A stretch of 64,000 nucleotides of DNA from the NCBI RefSeq assembly GCF_000381545.1, contig NZ_KB906676.1, forward strand, positions 228,030 to 292,029, given 5' to 3'. The stretch comes from Rhodonellum psychrophilum GCM71 = DSM 17998 (GTDB lineage Bacteria; Bacteroidota; Bacteroidia; Cytophagales; Cyclobacteriaceae). Positions 35,202 through 44,921 of the stretch are shown here, in pieces. Positions within the stretch are counted from its first letter, which is position 1, and the number at the start of each line of letters is the position of its first letter. Below the pieces are notes generated by a model, which saw only the letters and a list, made by a program, of their open reading frames with translations, ran no database searches and had not been told where the DNA came from. The position numbers and the translations under genes were made by a program.

Positions 35202-36884
35202 TCAATAATTGAAATCCTGTCTTGAAATATTCATTCTTAAAGACAATTGGCTGACATTGGATATCCTAGCGGCATCCAAATTTTGTGCGGTTTGCCTCCT
35301 GTATGAATGACTCAAGTCCACAAAAACATTCTGTTTGACCATATAACTGGCGTTTAGCGTTCCCATCATGATTTTGTTTTCGATTCCCTGGCCGATGACA
35401 TTTCCGAATAAACCAATACCTGTATTGGTGACCAACCTGTTTTTGAGAACATTTCCCCCAAAATTCGTCTCATTATTTGGATCCGTCCCAAAAAATTGAT
35501 AGATGCCGGTGGCATTCAGGTACAACCTTGGAATGGGTTGATATCTCAGGATGGCAATCGCCTCCCTAAAATTAGCACCCAAGGGATGCGTCAGCGGAGT
35601 CCTATAATTGGTAAAGGACTGGTGCTCAAATTTTTCTTGATAGGTGTAGGGTCTTGCCTGGTTGTATTCGAGTTGCAGGTCAAGATTGTGGATTTTAAAA
35701 GCATCGATGTACTTGAAGCCTGCTTGAATGCTGTGTTTGTTTCGAAGGGAATTTTTTCCGTCAATGCCGAAAAATTCACCGAACACAAATTCATCCAAGG
35801 CAAATTGGCCATACAGCTGCATGCCGGGAGAAAAATTCCACTTGGAGTCAAATCCAAGCATGACCTTATCTGGCGTCCCCAACTGATGCTCAATCCATCG
35901 ATAAAAAATGACCGGGTTCAAGTAATTCCAGTCAAATTCATTGGCCATGACGGACTCAAATATCCCGATGTTGAGTTTCTTGCCGAGATTGATTCCCAAT
36001 CGGTGATGCGAAAACCATTTTTGGGGATATCTGCCATCCGTTGGCCTTCCTCTGTTGTAGCGCACATCTGCGGTCATTTGGGAAAAGACATTCGTAAAAT
36101 TGAATTTCCAGATTTTGGTGTTCAGTTTCAAAAATAGGTAAGGGTTTGAAAAATCCGAAAGGATCATCGAGCGATAGCCTTCACCGACAAAATTCCGGTC
36201 ATGGCCCAATTGAGCTTCTATATGTTTGGTGATGTTAAAGCTGATATGTCCCCTAGCGGAAAAATATCCAAAACCTTGGGCGCCATATTCTTTCCAAAAA
36301 CCTTCGCCGGGCACCGCTCCATTGTTTCTGGCGTATTGGCCGACCCAAGATGGGTGAAGGGTCTGGGTAGTGGTGAGATAGGTGTAAAAAGCTACTTTGT
36401 TGTCTACGGATCCACGAAGTTCTATTCCCCTGGTATTCCTAAACCTAGCATCCTCAAAACCCTGTTCGATGCCGCCGGATAGATAAAGGACTGGGTTGAC
36501 ATGAATGTCAAAGATTGAGTCTTTGTAATGGAAAAAATCAGCTGGTTTTCTGTAGAAGGTTTTTAGGATCGGGGTTTTTGAATCTTCGGGCTCATCGTTC
36601 AAAAACTCCCAATTGTCATTTCCCAAATAGGAAAGATTTTGTCTGTCCGATCTCGATGTCAATTTTGAGGAAGTACTGAGTGAATCCAAAAACGCTGCGA
36701 TTTGGTCCCTCCGATACGGTTTGAACCCTGTATGAAAACTTGGATTCATCGTCCCCTGCCGAATTTCGTACCGCTCTATCAAGTGGTAATAATCCCTGTC
36801 AAAGGGAGCATAGGCGCCTTGTGCAAAAGATTGTACTTCAAAAAGCAAGAACAGAGCGAAAGCGAGAAGTAGATTTTTTTTCAT
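35202..36884 (-). CDS. Wzi/RemB-like outer-membrane barrel protein
   Basis: A 560-residue protein with a signal peptide (cut after SFAQ) and an N-terminal segment AYAPFDRDYYHLIERYEI, then a barrel with many aromatic strands. The conserved HVNPVLYLSGG and LGHDRNFVGEGYRSMILSD segments are typical of capsule-assembly Wzi-family proteins and of gliding protein RemB in Flavobacteria. Which of the two roles applies is not settled from sequence. It ends in SRQDFNY. Upstream of the lipid-type ABC exporter on the same strand. Confidence 0.75.
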   Translation of the reverse strand: MKKNLLLAFALFLLFEVQSFAQGAYAPFDRDYYHLIERYEIRQGTMNPSFHTGFKPYRRDQIAAFLDSLSTSSKLTSRSDRQNLSYLGNDNWEFLNDEPEDSKTPILKTFYRKPADFFHYKDSIFDIHVNPVLYLSGGIEQGFEDARFRNTRGIELRGSVDNKVAFYTYLTTTQTLHPSWVGQYARNNGAVPGEGFWKEYGAQGFGYFSARGHISFNITKHIEAQLGHDRNFVGEGYRSMILSDFSNPYLFLKLNTKIWKFNFTNVFSQMTADVRYNRGRPTDGRYPQKWFSHHRLGINLGKKLNIGIFESVMANEFDWNYLNPVIFYRWIEHQLGTPDKVMLGFDSKWNFSPGMQLYGQFALDEFVFGEFFGIDGKNSLRNKHSIQAGFKYIDAFKIHNLDLQLEYNQARPYTYQEKFEHQSFTNYRTPLTHPLGANFREAIAILRYQPIPRLYLNATGIYQFFGTDPNNETNFGGNVLKNRLVTNTGIGLFGNVIGQGIENKIMMGTLNASYMVKQNVFVDLSHSYRRQTAQNLDAARISNVSQLSLRMNISRQDFNY

Positions 36885-37310
36885 ATGATGTCCAGCAAGA
36901 ATGTTGTAAAGCTAAAAAAAGTAACGGGATTTGGAAGAAACTTCCATTTGTCAGTATTTGACCGACGATTAAAGAATTTAGGGGTAGACAAAAGATCCAT
37001 TGGGTTATTAAAAATCGGGAATGTTTTAATTGTGTTTCGGAAGAATTTTTTGACGGGAAAGTTATTGTCCTTTATTTTGGCATGAGGATAGAAAAGAAAT
37101 TATAAAAGTGAAGATTGTAGCCTTGATAAAGAATTTGGCTGAGATTGAAGGAGAATGAACTTGAATTTTGTATCCGAATCGCTTTTATCGTCCTTAAAAA
37201 AGAGGAGGATTGGCACTTGATTTTGGTCCGTATTTTTTATTGAAAAGCTCTTTTTCCACCCGAGGTTAAATTTGATGAAACAATAAACTTAAAATTATTA
37301 CCAGCAGAGG
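36885..37310. other. intergenic region between divergent genes
   Basis: About 425 bases between the Wzi-like gene (minus) and the rpmE2 promoter (plus). A 66-codon plus-strand frame beginning at 36885 has no coding character. I see no RNA gene or repeat. Confidence 0.5.
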
Positions 37311-37342
37311 TTTGGATGCTTTTCAAAAAAAAGATAACTTTG
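37311..37342 (+). promoter_or_regulatory. rpmE2 promoter
   Basis: TTTG (37311-37314), 20 bases, then TAACTTTG (37335-37342), an exact match to the Bacteroidota -33/-7 consensus. The rpmE2 start codon is 43 bases after the -7 box. Confidence 0.8.
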
Positions 37343-37385
37343 TGCCTCATTTGGAAAAAGCGATCAAAAGATAAATAGCAATACA

Positions 37386-37634
37386 ATGAAAAAAGACATT
37401 CATCCTAACTACAGAGAAGTGGTTTTTTATGACACTTCCAGTGAATATAAGTTTATCACTAAATCTACCATCGAAACGACTGAAAAAATCGAGATGGAAG
37501 ATGGTAAAGAATATCCACTTTACAAAATAGAGGTTAGCTCTAACTCTCACCCTTTCTATACTGGCAAGAAAATGTTGTTGGATACTGCAGGTAGAGTTGA
37601 GAAGTTCAACAGAAGATACGCAAAAAAGGAGTAG
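37386..37634 (+). CDS. rpmE2: 50S ribosomal protein L31 type B
   Basis: Eighty-two residues: [19 protein letters not shown] and [12 protein letters not shown] are the conserved segments of bL31. The zinc-binding CxxC of type A L31 is absent, so it is the zinc-independent type. A strong promoter and terminator bracket the gene. Confidence 0.96.
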   Translation: MKKDIHPNYREVVFYDTSSEYKFITKSTIETTEKIEMEDGKEYPLYKIEVSSNSHPFYTGKKMLLDTAGRVEKFNRRYAKKE

Positions 37635-37656
37635 TCAAAATTTACTTCTTAAAGTT

Positions 37657-37694
37657 AAGTCTCCCGAAAAGTTGTTTTCCGGGAGACTTTTTTA
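37657..37694 (+). terminator. terminator after rpmE2
   Basis: AAGTCTCCCG pairs with CGGGAGACTT; the inner AAAA/TTTT also pair; T6 follows. Confidence 0.9.
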
Positions 37695-37704
37695 TTTTTG
37701 TGCC

Positions 37705-38907
37705 ATGGACAATCTGATTCTGTTTGATGACCCCGCGATCAGGGGTTCTCTTTTGCCCTTTACTTTTACCAGACCCATCGCTGATATCAGGGTTGGGATT
37801 ATGAAAATCAGTGAGAAATGGGGGATGTATTCCGGTTTGACGCCGGGTTTTCATACCCAAAAATACCTCAGCAAGAAATTTCAGTTTGAAAACAAACCCG
37901 CACTTCTGGTCAACGGAGCAGTTTGCCCCGATGCCGATTTGTGGAAAACGATCCAAACGCTTAAGCCAAATCAGTCACTTTGGTACAACCAGACACTTTT
38001 GGCAATTTTTTCCGATAATCCAATCGATTTTCACACGGATGATTCCAAGGAAACGGAATTGATCATGATGACCGGTTCGATCACGATCATCCAAAAAAGC
38101 TGGAACATCTTTCAATTCAATGGCAGTGAAATCAGGAAGGATTTTGACCTCATCACCAAAGGAAGAGCATCAGAACCCATTATGGATCCACACACCATTG
38201 TCTATAACGCCAGTCAAATCTTCATAGAAAAAGGAGCCAATATAAAGGCAGCGGTGCTCAACGCTGAGGCTGGACCGATTTATATCGGAAAGAACACCGA
38301 AATCCAAGAAGGAGCCATCATCCGAGGCCCTTTTGCGCTTTGTGAGGGGTCAACGGTGAATATGGGGGCAAAAATGAGAGGGGATACTACTGTGGGGCCC
38401 CATTCCAAGATTGGTGGGGAAGTTTCCAATTCTGTCCTTTTTGGGTATAGCAACAAAGGTCATGATGGCTTTATGGGGAATTCTGTGTTGGGCGAATGGT
38501 GCAATCTCGGAGCAGATACCAACACCTCCAATCTCAAGAACAATTATGCCGCGGTAAAACTTTGGGATTATACCCGGGGAGGTTTTTCAAATACCGGACT
38601 TCAATTTTGTGGATTGATGATGGGCGATCATTCCAAGTGTGGGATCAACACGATGTTCAACACCGGAACGGTCACAGGCGTAGGCGCTAATGTTTTTGGC
38701 GATGGATATCCAAGGAATTTCATCCCTTCCTTTTCCTGGGGAGGTGCCTCGGGTTTTACCACATTCCAATTGAAAAAATTTGATGAGGTAGCTACCGCCG
38801 TGATGAAGAGAAGAGGCCTGGCCTACGATGAGACAGAAAAAGAAATCCTTCAAAAAGTTTTTGAATTGACCAAGCATTACCGTATTTGGGACAAAGAAGT
38901 ACAATAG
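37705..38907 (+). CDS. GlmU-like nucleotidyltransferase/LbetaH protein
   Basis: A 400-residue protein from the ATG at 37705 (the frame extending upstream to 37597 crosses the terminator). The N-terminal segment reads LILFDDPAIRGSLLPFTFTRPIADIRVGI in parts, a Bacteroidota-specific version of a sugar-nucleotidyltransferase domain that lacks the usual LxxGxGxR loop. The C-terminal ~200 residues form a left-handed beta helix with hexapeptide repeats (IYIGKNTEIQEGAIIRG, GEVSNSVLFGYSNKGHDGF). Such proteins are annotated as GlmU family; the true substrate is unsettled. First gene of a six-gene operon. Confidence 0.85.
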   Translation: MDNLILFDDPAIRGSLLPFTFTRPIADIRVGIMKISEKWGMYSGLTPGFHTQKYLSKKFQFENKPALLVNGAVCPDADLWKTIQTLKPNQSLWYNQTLLAIFSDNPIDFHTDDSKETELIMMTGSITIIQKSWNIFQFNGSEIRKDFDLITKGRASEPIMDPHTIVYNASQIFIEKGANIKAAVLNAEAGPIYIGKNTEIQEGAIIRGPFALCEGSTVNMGAKMRGDTTVGPHSKIGGEVSNSVLFGYSNKGHDGFMGNSVLGEWCNLGADTNTSNLKNNYAAVKLWDYTRGGFSNTGLQFCGLMMGDHSKCGINTMFNTGTVTGVGANVFGDGYPRNFIPSFSWGGASGFTTFQLKKFDEVATAVMKRRGLAYDETEKEILQKVFELTKHYRIWDKEVQ

Positions 38908-38913
38908 AAAGTT

Positions 38914-40065
38914 ATGTTATTTTCATCCATTCCCGGCCTGGAAGAAACCAAGGAAAAAATCATCCAAGCAGTCAAAGACAACCATCTAGCACATGCCCTT
39001 TTGTTCCATGGTCAGGAAGGTTCTCCCAACCTGAAAATGGCTTTGGCACTTTCAACATACCTGCATTGTGCACAGCCAGGAGAAAATGATGCTTGTGGAA
39101 TCTGTCCAGCTTGCCAAAAAATGGCGAAACTGATTCATCCAGACATGAATTTTGTCTTCCCCATGCCCGGCGAGGGAAAAGAAAGTGGGGAAGAGGACAA
39201 AGAAAAGGAGAAGAAAACCGATTTTGTGGGTTCTTTTAGGAAATTCGCCTTGGAAAGTCCCTATGGAAACGTGTCGGATTGGATTCACCACAACGACATC
39301 GAAAAAAAGCAGCTCAATATCTCAAAGGGAGCCGCACGTCAGATCATCAAAACAATTTCCTTGAAATCCTTTGAGGGCGGATATAAAATCATGTTGATCT
39401 GGGCACCGGAATATCTCCACCCTTCCGCTGCCAATTCATTGCTCAAAGTGTTGGAAGAACCACCGCAGAAAACCTTGTTTTTGTTGGTGACCACACAGCC
39501 TGAGCAATTGTTGACCACCATCCTGTCTCGAACCCAAAAAATAATGGTGCGGGGATTCAGTGATGATGAAGTCAGGGACCATCTGTTGACTGAAGGTCTT
39601 TGTTCCAAGGAAGGTGCCGACCAAGTCACGCAGTTGGCTGATGGGAATATGAGGGAAGCCTACCGCCTTGTGGATGAAGTGCGGGATGAAAACACTTCAT
39701 TTGTGCGGGATTGGTTCAGGCTTTGTTTTTCATTGAAAATAAACGAGATTTTCAAGCACGCCGAAATATTTTCCGCTTCAGATAAAGAATCCCAAAAGGC
39801 TTATTTGTTAAGTGGGCTCAATGTGATCCGGGAAGTCTTGCTGAAAAAAGCCCAATTGGACAGTTTGATGCGTAGTGCTTCAGAAGACAGGGATTTTATA
39901 GAAAAATTGGGGGTGAATGTATTGGATGAAATCAAGATGTCCAAAATATATGAGGCCTTGAACGAAGCACATTACCATTTGGAAAGGAATGCAAATGCAA
40001 AGATACTGTTTGCTGAATTGTCCTTCAGACTGTATAATATTATGAAAATCAAATCAGGTTCCTGA
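38914..40065 (+). CDS. holB: DNA polymerase III delta' subunit
   Basis: Clamp-loader subunit of 383 residues. The N-terminal AAA+ domain has AHALLFHGQEGSPNLKMA where the P-loop is degenerate, as expected for delta', a Cys-rich zinc module (CGICPACQKMAKLIHPD, about 61-77) and LHPSAANSLLKVLEEPP near 170. It carries a charged insert of ~35 residues (GEGKESGEEDKEKEKK). It follows the GlmU-like gene by 6 bases and its TGA shares its A with the next ATG. Confidence 0.9.
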   Translation: MLFSSIPGLEETKEKIIQAVKDNHLAHALLFHGQEGSPNLKMALALSTYLHCAQPGENDACGICPACQKMAKLIHPDMNFVFPMPGEGKESGEEDKEKEKKTDFVGSFRKFALESPYGNVSDWIHHNDIEKKQLNISKGAARQIIKTISLKSFEGGYKIMLIWAPEYLHPSAANSLLKVLEEPPQKTLFLLVTTQPEQLLTTILSRTQKIMVRGFSDDEVRDHLLTEGLCSKEGADQVTQLADGNMREAYRLVDEVRDENTSFVRDWFRLCFSLKINEIFKHAEIFSASDKESQKAYLLSGLNVIREVLLKKAQLDSLMRSASEDRDFIEKLGVNVLDEIKMSKIYEALNEAHYHLERNANAKILFAELSFRLYNIMKIKSGS

Positions 40066-40499
40066 TGGAAAAAAGAACAATAGGAAGAAGAGAACGAATT
40101 TCCTTTCCCGATTGGGGGCTTAAGATGGTGACGGGAAAAGTAGATACTGGAGCATACACCAGCTCCATCCATTGTGAATATGCGGAAGAAAAAACCATTG
40201 ATGGCAAAAAGATCCTTTTCTTTAAGGTCCTTTCTCCGAATGACAAAAAGTACAATGGTCAACTTCTCCAAACGGAAGACTATACGCAAAAGAAGGTGAA
40301 GAATTCCTTCGGGCAGTCTGAAATTAGGTACAAAGTGTCCACGAAGGTCGTCATGTTTGGAGAGGAATTTGAAGCTGAATTCACCCTCACGGATCGGTCA
40401 AAAATGAGGAATGCCATACTCCTCGGTAGAAAATTATTTTACGGAAGATTTTTAGTAGACGTACAACAAGTCAATTTGTCCAAAAAATCACAGAAATGA
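40065..40499 (+). CDS. RimB-like retropepsin-type protease
   Basis: A 144-residue cytosolic protein with [22 protein letters not shown] split across residues 14-35, where Asp 27 in DTGA is the catalytic Asp of a retropepsin-like fold, and a conserved LLGRKLF near residue 128. The family is called ATP-dependent zinc protease or RimB; in Pseudomonas RimB acts with RimK in the control of ribosomal protein S6 glutamylation. The adjacent rimK, with a 4-base overlap, supports that role here. Confidence 0.88.
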   Translation: MEKRTIGRRERISFPDWGLKMVTGKVDTGAYTSSIHCEYAEEKTIDGKKILFFKVLSPNDKKYNGQLLQTEDYTQKKVKNSFGQSEIRYKVSTKVVMFGEEFEAEFTLTDRSKMRNAILLGRKLFYGRFLVDVQQVNLSKKSQK

Positions 40500-41404
40500 G
40501 AATAGCTATATTGTCCATGAATTCCCACCTGTATTCAACCAAAAGGTTGATCGAAGCGATTCATGCCGCAGGTCATGAATCATTGATCGTAAACCATGCA
40601 CTTTGTGACATCATCATTGAGCAGGAAGGCCCTTCAATTATTTATAAAGGTGAGAAATTGCTGGGTGTAGATGCGATTATCCCGAGGATTGGCGCTTCCG
40701 TTACCTTTTATGGTACCGCAGTGGTTAGGCAGTTTGAGTTGATGGGGGTGTTTTCGGCCGTGGAATCCCAGGCTATCGTCAGAAGTAGAGATAAACTCAG
40801 GAGTCTTCAGATCCTTTCCAAAGAAGGATTAGGCATGCCAAAGACTGCTTTCACCAATTTTTCCAAAGGCGGAGAAAAAACGCTGATTGAACATGTCGGT
40901 GGCGCTCCATTGATCATCAAACTTCTGGAAGGAACTCAGGGACTGGGAGTGGTTTTGGCAGAAACCAAAAAAGCCGGGCAATCAGTAATCGAAGCCTTTC
41001 ATGGTTTAAAAGCCAGAATTATCGTTCAGGAATTTATCAAGGAAGCCAAAGGTGCCGACATCAGGGCCTTTGTGGTCAATGGAAAAGTAGTAGGCGCCAT
41101 GAAAAGACAAGGGGCTGAAGGTGAATTCCGATCCAATCTTCACCGTGGCGGAAAAGCGACGGTAATCAAACTTTCAAGATTAGAGAAAAAAGCAGCGCTT
41201 GATGCGGCCAAAGTCCTAGGGCTCGATATTGCCGGCGTGGACATGTTACAATCCGCCAGAGGTCCTTTGATCCTAGAAGTCAACAGTTCGCCTGGACTGG
41301 AAGGCATTGAGAAGGCTACTGGGATTGATGTCGCCGGAGAAATCATCAAATTCATAGAGGATTCGGTTCTTAGAAAAACCGTCAAAAGAAAAATCAAAGA
41401 ATAA
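40496..41404 (+). CDS. rimK: RimK alpha-L-glutamate ligase
   Basis: ATP-grasp ligase of 302 residues that adds glutamates to the C-terminus of ribosomal protein S6. The sequences [38 protein letters not shown] and the ATP-grasp segment [15 protein letters not shown] (about 143-157) and [19 protein letters not shown] (about 260-278) are hallmarks. It lacks the C-terminal extension of some homologues. It overlaps the protease gene by 4 bases and hemC by 1. Confidence 0.95.
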   Translation: MRIAILSMNSHLYSTKRLIEAIHAAGHESLIVNHALCDIIIEQEGPSIIYKGEKLLGVDAIIPRIGASVTFYGTAVVRQFELMGVFSAVESQAIVRSRDKLRSLQILSKEGLGMPKTAFTNFSKGGEKTLIEHVGGAPLIIKLLEGTQGLGVVLAETKKAGQSVIEAFHGLKARIIVQEFIKEAKGADIRAFVVNGKVVGAMKRQGAEGEFRSNLHRGGKATVIKLSRLEKKAALDAAKVLGLDIAGVDMLQSARGPLILEVNSSPGLEGIEKATGIDVAGEIIKFIEDSVLRKTVKRKIKE

Positions 41405-42339
41405 TGCAACCTATCAAAATAGGAACAAGAGGAAGTAAATTGGCCCTTTGGCAAGCCTATCATGTGGCAAATTTGCTCAAAGCAAAAGGATTGGCCTCAG
41501 AAATCATCACTATCGACACCAAGGGGGACCAAATCCTTGACGTTTCCATTGCCAAAATCGGAAGCAAGGGGGTTTTTACCGAAGAGCTTGAGGTTCAATT
41601 GGCCTCAGGTGATATCGACATTGCGGTGCACAGCGCCAAGGACATGCAATCCTCCCTTCCTGAGGAATTTGAGTTGATTGCTTTTACCGAAAGGGAGAAA
41701 GTCAATGATATTATCCTCAGCCACAGAGAAGGGATTGATTATAAAAACCCAAGTATCCCTTTGGTTCTGGGGACCTCTTCCACAAGGAGAGTTGCCACCC
41801 TCAAGCATTATTATCCCCATATCCAAACGGTGGAGGTAAGGGGAAATCTTCAGACGCGGATAGCAAAGATGGAAGCAGGACTATGCGATGGTCTTTTGCT
41901 GGCGTATGCTGGTGCGCACCGCATGGGTTTTGATCCCCTAATCCGACATGAGCTTTCCTTGGATGAATTTACTCCCGCCGTTGGTCAGGGCAGTGTCGGG
42001 ATCGAGGCGGCTGTGAATCTTGATCCAAAAATCAGGGCGGAGATAATCGCTGCAACGCATCATGCGGAAACAGGATATCGATTGGTCGCCGAGAGGAGTT
42101 ATTTGAAGGTGTTGGAAGGCGGCTGCAGTATTCCTGTATTTGCTTTGGCAGTTGTTGAGAATGGAGTCCTGAGACTTAGAGGTGGAATTGTGAGCTTGGA
42201 TGGGACCGAAAGGATCATCCATGAAGTGGAGGGGGAAAACAATCAAGCCGAGGAGTTGGGGAAACTCTTGGCAGAAAAAGTACTCCAATCCGGAGGTGAA
42301 AGAATTTTGAAGGAGATCAAAACCACTTTGAAAAAATGA
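41404..42339 (+). CDS. hemC: hydroxymethylbilane synthase
   Basis: Polymerises four porphobilinogens to hydroxymethylbilane; 311 residues, cytosolic. IGTRGSKLALWQA at the start, VHSAKDMQSSLP near 79 and VEVRGNLQTRIAKMEAGLCDG near 145 are conserved; the dipyrromethane cofactor Cys is in EGGCSIP (Cys 241). The start overlaps the rimK stop (TAATG) and the gene end overlaps the PPIase gene by 4 bases, so translation is probably coupled. The heme gene sits in an operon otherwise not about heme. Confidence 0.97.
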   Translation: MQPIKIGTRGSKLALWQAYHVANLLKAKGLASEIITIDTKGDQILDVSIAKIGSKGVFTEELEVQLASGDIDIAVHSAKDMQSSLPEEFELIAFTEREKVNDIILSHREGIDYKNPSIPLVLGTSSTRRVATLKHYYPHIQTVEVRGNLQTRIAKMEAGLCDGLLLAYAGAHRMGFDPLIRHELSLDEFTPAVGQGSVGIEAAVNLDPKIRAEIIAATHHAETGYRLVAERSYLKVLEGGCSIPVFALAVVENGVLRLRGGIVSLDGTERIIHEVEGENNQAEELGKLLAEKVLQSGGERILKEIKTTLKK

Positions 42340-43178
42340 AAAGGAAATTGAATTTGACTTTTGCTTTGGGCCTTCTGGGCCTTTTGCTTTTTGGTTGTGC
42401 CTCAGAAAAGGACTATTTGGTCAAAATAGAGACGAGACATGGAGACATGTATGCGGTATTTTTTGACGAAACGCCATTACACAAACAAAGTTTCATCGAC
42501 TTGGCAGCAGCGGGAAGATTTGACTCTACGGAATTTCACCGCGTGATCCAATCCTTTATGCTTCAGGGAGGAGATGTTTTTGGGAAAGAGAAATTGCCGG
42601 CGAACGAATGGCCCACGATTCCTGCGGAAATCAAGCCTGGATTGTTTCACAGCAAAGGGATGATCGCAGCCGCAAGGCAGGGTGACAATATTAATCCAGA
42701 GCGCAAATCCAACGGGTCACAATTCTACATTATTCAGGGAAAAGTGTACGAGAAGGCAGAGTTGGTAACAGATATGAAATTGCTTCAGGATGCTTTCAAT
42801 AAATACATCCAATTGGAAAGCCAGTTGGATTTGAAAAGTGAGTATATCAGGCTTTATGAATTAAGGGAGTTCGAGGCCTTGAATCAACTGATGCTCGGAA
42901 AGAAAGATGACCTGGAAGCTTTCTATAGCATTTCACTGGAAAAACCGCTTACCGCCGAGCAAATCAAAGCCTATACTACAATAGGTGGTACTCCACACTT
43001 GGATGGTGAGTACACTGTATTTGGGAAAGTGATCAAGGGCATTGATGTGATTGATAAAATAGCAGCGGAAAGAACGGGAGACCGGGACAAGCCCATCAAT
43101 CCTGTCTATATGAAAGTGAGTGTTGAAAAGATGTCCAAAGTCAAAATCACCAAAGAATTCGGCAATGAATACAAATAG
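42336..43178 (+). CDS. cyclophilin-type peptidyl-prolyl isomerase lipoprotein
   Basis: Prolyl isomerase of the cyclophilin family with a lipoprotein signal (LLLFGCASE, Cys 21). FDSTEFHRVIQSFMLQGGD near 69 and the KSNGSQFYIIQG stretch near 130 carry the catalytic Arg and Gln/Phe residues. A helical insert of ~70 residues (about 140-210) interrupts the domain before GEYTVFGKVIKGIDVID. The lipid anchor and signal place it in the periplasm or outer membrane. Last gene of the GlmU-like to PPIase operon. Confidence 0.92.
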   Translation: MKRKLNLTFALGLLGLLLFGCASEKDYLVKIETRHGDMYAVFFDETPLHKQSFIDLAAAGRFDSTEFHRVIQSFMLQGGDVFGKEKLPANEWPTIPAEIKPGLFHSKGMIAAARQGDNINPERKSNGSQFYIIQGKVYEKAELVTDMKLLQDAFNKYIQLESQLDLKSEYIRLYELREFEALNQLMLGKKDDLEAFYSISLEKPLTAEQIKAYTTIGGTPHLDGEYTVFGKVIKGIDVIDKIAAERTGDRDKPINPVYMKVSVEKMSKVKITKEFGNEYK

Positions 43179-43392
43179 TTTTAACGTTTGATTTCGATTA
43201 TTTCAGAATTGTTGGTTGAATCCGCATGTTAGTACTCAAAAAAAAACGTGTTTTAAAGATCTTGGCGTGTATTATTCGCCTGAACAAACTTTGAAAAGTT
43301 ATATGTATGGAGTTGCTATTTTAGCAAAACCACTTAAATTAGCCAATTCTTAAAATTTTAAATTTCTTATAAAATCAACAAATCGGTAAAGT

Positions 43393-44781
43393 ATGGCAGT
43401 AAGTTCAAATACTGAAGGTAGGGGCCAGTGGGGCTCAAGCTTAGGTTTTATTATGGCAGCAGCTGGTTCGGCTGTTGGATTGGGTAATATTTGGAGGTTT
43501 CCTTACTTGACCGGAGAAAACGGTGGTGGAGCCTTCGTTTTTGTTTATGCCCTTTGTGTGTTGTTGATTGGACTGCCACTATTGCTTAATGAAATCGCTC
43601 TGGGAAGAATCTCGAGAAAAAATCCCGTAGGTGCCATCAGGGCAACAGGAGGAAATCGATTTTGGCAACTTGCCGGAGTACTTTGTATTTTGGTTTGTTT
43701 CTGTGTTTTGAGTTATTATTCAGTCATTGCAGGCTGGACGATTGGTTATATTTTCACGGAATTGATCAATATCCCTATTGATTTCGAGGATTTTCAACAA
43801 ACACCAATGTATGTCATTCCCCTATGTCTTTTATTTATCTTGATGACCATCGGGGTGGTATTGGGAGGTATTTCTGGAGGGATTGAAAAAGCAGCTAAAT
43901 TTTTGATGCCTGTTTTGTTCATCATCATTATTTTCATAGCAGGAAGAGCGGTTACGCTTGAAGGTGCTAGTGCAGGTATTGAATATTATTTATACCCTGA
44001 CTTTTCCAAAATCAATGCAAAAGTAATTTTACAAGCTTTAGGTCAGGCTTTTTTCTCGATGTCTGTCGGTTGGGGTTTGATGATCACATTCGGTTCTTAT
44101 CTACCCAAAAGCGGCAATATCGTAGCCTCTTCCGGTTGGATAGCAGGGATGGATACCTCAGTTGCCTTGTTGGGCGGCTTGATGGTTTTCCCCGCCTTGT
44201 TTGCCTTGCTGCCAGGGAAAGATCCTGCTGGTGGACCGGCTTTGGTTTTTGAAGTCCTTCCATTGGTATTTGATGCCATGCCTGGTGGTAACCTCATTGG
44301 TGCGCTATTCTTTGTTTTGTTGTTGGTGGCAGCATTGACTTCAAGTATTTCCATGTTGGAGGTACCGGTATCCTTCCTGATTGATGAGAAAAAATGGAGT
44401 AGGAAAAAGGCAGCTTGGACCATCGGTTTGGGTGCGTTTGCGCTTTCTATACCGTCTGCACTTTCTTCGATTGAGGGAAATTATTTTCAGGATCTCGAGA
44501 TGACATTTTTGGGGGATCCCCAAAAAGGCTTCTTTAGTATAATGGATTTTGTGTTTGGGACATTTGCAGTTGTTGTGATTTGTTTGATGCTGGCCTTATA
44601 TACGGGTTGGGCCAAGAAAATCGGGGATTTTGCAGATGAATTGAGCCTTGGATCACCTGTATTTAAAGGGGCTTTGAGGACCACATGGATATTCTTTATT
44701 AAATGGGTTTGCCCTATCGTTATTGCCCTTGTTTTGATGGATTTGCTGGGTGTATTTGGAAAACCACAAGAAGGAGGATGA
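43393..44781 (+). CDS. sodium-dependent transporter (NSS/SNF family)
   Basis: Inner-membrane sodium symporter of 462 residues, about 12 helices. AAAGSAVGLGNIWRFPYL near residue 20 is the unwound helix-1 substrate and sodium site, followed by GGGAFVFVYALCVLLIGLPLL. Members take up amino acids or related compounds; the substrate is unknown here. The C-terminus is at the lower end of the family. Strong palindromic terminator follows. Confidence 0.92.
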   Translation: MAVSSNTEGRGQWGSSLGFIMAAAGSAVGLGNIWRFPYLTGENGGGAFVFVYALCVLLIGLPLLLNEIALGRISRKNPVGAIRATGGNRFWQLAGVLCILVCFCVLSYYSVIAGWTIGYIFTELINIPIDFEDFQQTPMYVIPLCLLFILMTIGVVLGGISGGIEKAAKFLMPVLFIIIIFIAGRAVTLEGASAGIEYYLYPDFSKINAKVILQALGQAFFSMSVGWGLMITFGSYLPKSGNIVASSGWIAGMDTSVALLGGLMVFPALFALLPGKDPAGGPALVFEVLPLVFDAMPGGNLIGALFFVLLLVAALTSSISMLEVPVSFLIDEKKWSRKKAAWTIGLGAFALSIPSALSSIEGNYFQDLEMTFLGDPQKGFFSIMDFVFGTFAVVVICLMLALYTGWAKKIGDFADELSLGSPVFKGALRTTWIFFIKWVCPIVIALVLMDLLGVFGKPQEGG

Positions 44782-44800
44782 TCAAATCAATTGTTTGAGT

Positions 44801-44854
44801 TATATGTAAATAAAAAAAGAGACGATTTATCGTCTCTTTTTTTATTTACATATA
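44801..44854. terminator. 26-bp perfect inverted repeat acting as terminator
   Basis: TATATGTAAATAAAAAAAGAGACGAT (in two pieces, 44801-44826) is exactly complementary to 44829-44854 with only TT between. The GC-rich tip (GAGACGAT/ATCGTCTC) and T7 fit a terminator after the symporter gene; the extension to 26 bp is unusual. It would work in both directions. Confidence 0.85.
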
Positions 44855-44921
44855 AAAATATGCTTTTTAAATATAAAATTTAGATATTCGTACATTCAAA
44901 TGCGTTTTAAAGGGAGATCTA

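Noticed and set aside
36885..37085. 66-codon plus-strand frame
   Set aside because: Starts at the first base after the divergent Wzi-like gene with no upstream space for signals; composition is not protein-like.
37597..37704. N-terminal extension of the GlmU-like protein
   Set aside because: It would run across the rpmE2 end and its terminator; the ATG at 37705 matches the family start.
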